From Lachnospiraceae bacterium (GTDB taxonomy: Bacteria > Bacillota > Clostridia > Lachnospirales > Lachnospiraceae): DNA of 64,000 bases. Below the pieces are notes generated by a model. That model was not told the origin of the DNA and did not search any database. It was given only the letters and a program-made list of their open reading frames with translations. A program made the position numbers and the translations under genes. This document shows, piece by piece, positions 61,307 to 64,000 of this stretch. How positions within the stretch are numbered: the stretch's first letter is position 1; each line of letters starts with the position of its first letter. The stretch lies in contig CAJTBF010000008.1 of the NCBI GenBank assembly GCA_910574195.1, forward strand, positions 1-64,000, given 5' to 3'.

Positions 61307-63874
61307 TTATCTGTTTCCGTTCAGATATTCCTCAAATTCTTCTGCTTTCATCAGTACCTTTCTAGGTTTCGTCCCTTCCTCCGGACCCACCACACCGGCC
61401 TCCGCCAGTTGGTCCATCACCCGTGCCGCACGATTAAATCCGATTTTAAACATCCGCTGCAGCATACCGATAGACGCTTTCTCTTTCTCAATAATTAAAC
61501 GACCGGCATCCATAAAATAGAAATCCCGTTCTTCCCCCTCCTCTTCACTGCCGGAAAGCAAAGTTCCTTCCGCAGCCGTCTGAGCATGCTGCATGTGTTC
61601 TTCCAGCTCCTCGCTGTAATCCGCATTCCCGTTATTTTCAATCAGGTATTCCACTACCTTCCCTACTTCTTTATCCGATACAAAGGAACCCTGCACACGC
61701 ACCGGTTTGGGAATCCCGGTGGGATAGAACAGCATATCCCCCTTTCCAAGCAGTTTTTCCGCGCCGTTCATATCGATAATGGTCCGGGAATCTACACCGG
61801 AAGACACCGCAAATGCAATCCGGGAAGGCATATTCGCTTTGATCAAGCCGGTGATGACATTCACGGACGGTCTCTGTGTCGCCAAAATCAGATGAATTCC
61901 CGCCGCTCTTGCAAGCTGTGCCAGACGGCAGATGGCCCCTTCCACATCTTTGGGCGCCACCATCATCAAATCCGCCAATTCATCCACGATAATAATAATC
62001 TGCGGCATCTTTTCCGGCGCACCCTCTTCCGCCATCCGTTCCACCTTTTCATTAAATCCTTTCAGATCCCGAACATTGTGGCTTGCGAACAGATCATATC
62101 GCTTCATCATCTCTGCCACAGCCCAGTTCAGGGCGCCTGCCGCTTTCTTCGGATCCGTGACAACCGGAATCATCAAATGCGGAATTCCGTTATAGATACT
62201 TAATTCTACCACTTTTGGATCAATCATAATCAGCTTCACCTCTTCCGGATTCGCTTTATAAATAATACTCATGATCATGGTATTGATACAGACAGATTTC
62301 CCGGAACCGGTAGAGCCCGCCACCAGAAGATGCGGCATTCTGGCAATATCGGCCACCACCGTTTTTCCGGCAATATCTTTTCCGATCGCAACGGTAATTT
62401 TGGATTTGCTGTTTTGAAACTCACCGGATTCCAGAAGATCCCGCAGCATCACCGCCGTATTTTCGCTGTTTGGAACTTCGATTCCCACCGCTGCTTTTCC
62501 CGGAATCGGTGCTTCAATCCGCAGATCCGTCACCGCCAGATTCAATTTGATATCGTCGGCAAGTCCCACAATCTTACTGACTTTCACCCCCTGCTCCGGC
62601 TGCAGTTCATACCGGGTAACCGAAGGGCCGCAGCTTGCATTGGTCACATGCACCTTTACCCCAAAATTCTGCAATGTCTGCTCCAGTTTCTTCGCCGTGG
62701 CACGCAGGTGTGTATCGGAGTCCCCGCCCGCTTTCTTCCCTCTTGTAAGCAGTTCTAAAGGCGGAATGGAATATTTCTTTTCCTGCTCCTTTGCTCTTTG
62801 TCTTTCACTTTCTTTTGACGGCTCCCCGGAAGCAGACTCCGCTGCAAACAATTCTTCCAGATCCGATTCCGCCTGGCGATCCAACGCGGATTCTGCTTCT
62901 GTCTTCCATCCTGCCGGATCCTCCTGTACTTCCGGTTCCTCCACAGGCAAAAGCGCTCTCTCTTCTTTTTCTTCCGCACATGTTGCTTTTTGCTCCTCAT
63001 CCAAAGCAGGTGCCGGCGGCCAGGCCCTATCTTCGGCGGCAGACCCGATTTCCAAAATTTCCCCTGCCGTATCGTCTGTCTCTGCCTGTATTTCCTCCGG
63101 CTCCACCGTCAGTTCCTGCACCTCCGGAGACTTTCTTTTCGTCAGCGTCGTGGCAAAGGAAACGCCGGATACCTTTCTCTTTCTCCCCGCCGCAGTCCCT
63201 TCCTGCTCTGTATTCTGCTCCAGACGCCTTCGTTCTTTTTCCTCCATCCGTTCTTCCCTGCGTTTTGCGGAACGGATCATCGAAGTTTCATGACGCTGTC
63301 TGGCTCCCTCATAAACCCTTCGTCCTCCATGTCCAAGCGGTTTTAATAAAGATTTCTCCGTAACCAGAATCATACAGATAATCCCCAACACGATCAACAC
63401 CACATAACTGCCGGCAACCCCGATTGCCGGACAGAGCAAAGAAACCAGACATCCGCCCAGAAAGCCGCCTGCGTTGCGATGCGCGCTGGCCTGCCGGTAA
63501 TAAGAAAGCAGACTGGTTCCCGGTGTGAACGGATTCATAATCAGTTCCAGCAAGGCACACAATATCACCAGCAATACCAGCAGCGCCCCTGCTTTTATGT
63601 AGGCGTGAGGATTCCCCTGATTCGAAACAAGGAACGCCGCCACGCCAAAGAATAAAATAGGTACCAGATACGCCATCCATCCGAATATTCCAAATAATAC
63701 GGACGAGCAAATCTCCCCTGCCAATCCGCCGAGTCCAAAATTACTGATCAGAATTAATATGCATACGGCCAGTATGCACAAAATAATGATTTCTTCCTGT
63801 AAACCGGAACTTTCCTGTGTCTTTTTCGTTCCGCTTTTCGTACCCTTTCTTTTTTTCGTTGACTTTGCAGCCAT
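61307..63874 (-). CDS. ftsK: DNA translocase FtsK/SpoIIIE
   Basis: 855 aa from the ATG at 63874. A lysine-rich start is followed by four to five membrane helices (about 25-180), a long acidic linker (about 190-385), the motor with Walker A GSTGSGKSVCIN and Walker B IIIIVDELADLMM, and a C-terminal winged-helix gamma domain (ASIGMLQRMFKIGFNRAARVMDQLAEAGVVGPEEGTKPRKVL) that reads orienting DNA sequences. It pumps chromosome DNA at division or sporulation septa. It lies upstream of fhs with 127 bases between. Confidence 0.95.
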   Translation of the reverse strand: MAAKSTKKRKGTKSGTKKTQESSGLQEEIIILCILAVCILILISNFGLGGLAGEICSSVLFGIFGWMAYLVPILFFGVAAFLVSNQGNPHAYIKAGALLVLLVILCALLELIMNPFTPGTSLLSYYRQASAHRNAGGFLGGCLVSLLCPAIGVAGSYVVLIVLGIICMILVTEKSLLKPLGHGGRRVYEGARQRHETSMIRSAKRREERMEEKERRRLEQNTEQEGTAAGRKRKVSGVSFATTLTKRKSPEVQELTVEPEEIQAETDDTAGEILEIGSAAEDRAWPPAPALDEEQKATCAEEKEERALLPVEEPEVQEDPAGWKTEAESALDRQAESDLEELFAAESASGEPSKESERQRAKEQEKKYSIPPLELLTRGKKAGGDSDTHLRATAKKLEQTLQNFGVKVHVTNASCGPSVTRYELQPEQGVKVSKIVGLADDIKLNLAVTDLRIEAPIPGKAAVGIEVPNSENTAVMLRDLLESGEFQNSKSKITVAIGKDIAGKTVVADIARMPHLLVAGSTGSGKSVCINTMIMSIIYKANPEEVKLIMIDPKVVELSIYNGIPHLMIPVVTDPKKAAGALNWAVAEMMKRYDLFASHNVRDLKGFNEKVERMAEEGAPEKMPQIIIIVDELADLMMVAPKDVEGAICRLAQLARAAGIHLILATQRPSVNVITGLIKANMPSRIAFAVSSGVDSRTIIDMNGAEKLLGKGDMLFYPTGIPKPVRVQGSFVSDKEVGKVVEYLIENNGNADYSEELEEHMQHAQTAAEGTLLSGSEEEGEERDFYFMDAGRLIIEKEKASIGMLQRMFKIGFNRAARVMDQLAEAGVVGPEEGTKPRKVLMKAEEFEEYLNGNR

Positions 63875-63910
63875 AATACTTCCCCCTTGGTATTTAAACA
63901 TACTATATCA

Positions 63911-63939
63911 AGTATAGCATTTTTTTCCTCCTCTGTCAT
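63911..63939 (-). promoter_or_regulatory. Candidate ftsK promoter
   Basis: Minus-strand ATGACA (63934-63939), a 17-bp spacer and TATACT (63911-63916), about 40 bases before the start codon. Confidence 0.5.
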
Positions 63940-64000
63940 CAGCATTTTTTCAAAATATTTTTCCGTTCCATTATGATCCCGACTCTTGCCGCTCCTTTTT

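Noticed and set aside
1-64000. tRNA, rRNA, replication origin or prophage
   Set aside because: No cloverleaf, rRNA core, DnaA-box cluster or phage structural gene was recognised on either strand; a tRNA scan was not possible here.

Overview
The window reads as chromosomal DNA from an anaerobic gut Firmicute, most likely a Lachnospiraceae (Blautia/Lachnoclostridium-like; genus not resolvable by eye). Evidence: Gram-positive style AGGAGG ribosome sites, a rubredoxin/rubrerythrin oxygen defence under a PerR-type repressor, the electron-bifurcating NfnAB pair, a Rex-type control region in front of an iron alcohol dehydrogenase, folD-fhs one-carbon genes, and many glycan genes fed by ABC or GPH importers with AraC-family regulators.

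Layout. 1-1717: a complete-looking IS3-family insertion sequence. 1919-4367: perR and a rubredoxin/glutamate-synthase-like/rubrerythrin gene read as one frame. 4444-4920: gene debris. 4921-17059: a beta-gluco-oligosaccharide locus (ABC importer plus permuted GH3 on the minus strand, two GH94-type phosphorylases on the plus strand, an AraC regulator). 17175-20952: ACT protein, GNAT, and a TetR-ABC exporter operon. 21086-29470: a galacto-N-biose/lacto-N-biose type locus (importer, GH112 phosphorylase, NahK-like kinase, divergent AraC regulator). 29555-36229: GH2, membrane-anchored GH3 and a GPH symporter. 36230-39378: a repeat-rich stretch with a C39-like protein, a duplicated PF06541 membrane protein and a DAK-phosphatase-like fragment. 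39379-42021: an XRE-HTH/UDP-glucose dehydrogenase fusion and a UDP-glucuronate 4-epimerase-like gene. 42141-46501: GH43_24-like enzyme, membrane protein, an unknown 508-aa protein with a CD3324-like HTH partner. 47371-52740: RibD_C protein, flotillin, AraC regulator, broken iron-ADH, rlmH. 53060-63874: nfnBA, iron-ADH, a zinc-ribbon/TPR protein, folD, fhs, ftsK.

How it works together. Imported oligosaccharides are split by phosphorolysis (GH94, GH112), which saves ATP, or by hydrolysis (GH3, GH2, GH43). Redox balance is handled by NfnAB and the alcohol dehydrogenase. UDP-glucuronate and UDP-galacturonate are made by the 39-42 kb pair.

Most striking: (i) a DNA-binding domain fused to UDP-glucose dehydrogenase, with three similar TGTTGTT-N3-AACAACA dyads in its own upstream region; (ii) the three-part rubredoxin-GltS-rubrerythrin reading frame with a surviving internal start; (iii) two distant structured elements that keep one fold while their stem sequences change completely; (iv) several dispersed palindromic repeat families, one pair of which brackets a 2.4-kb gene block. 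All assignments are from reading sequence and remembered family features; no database search was run.
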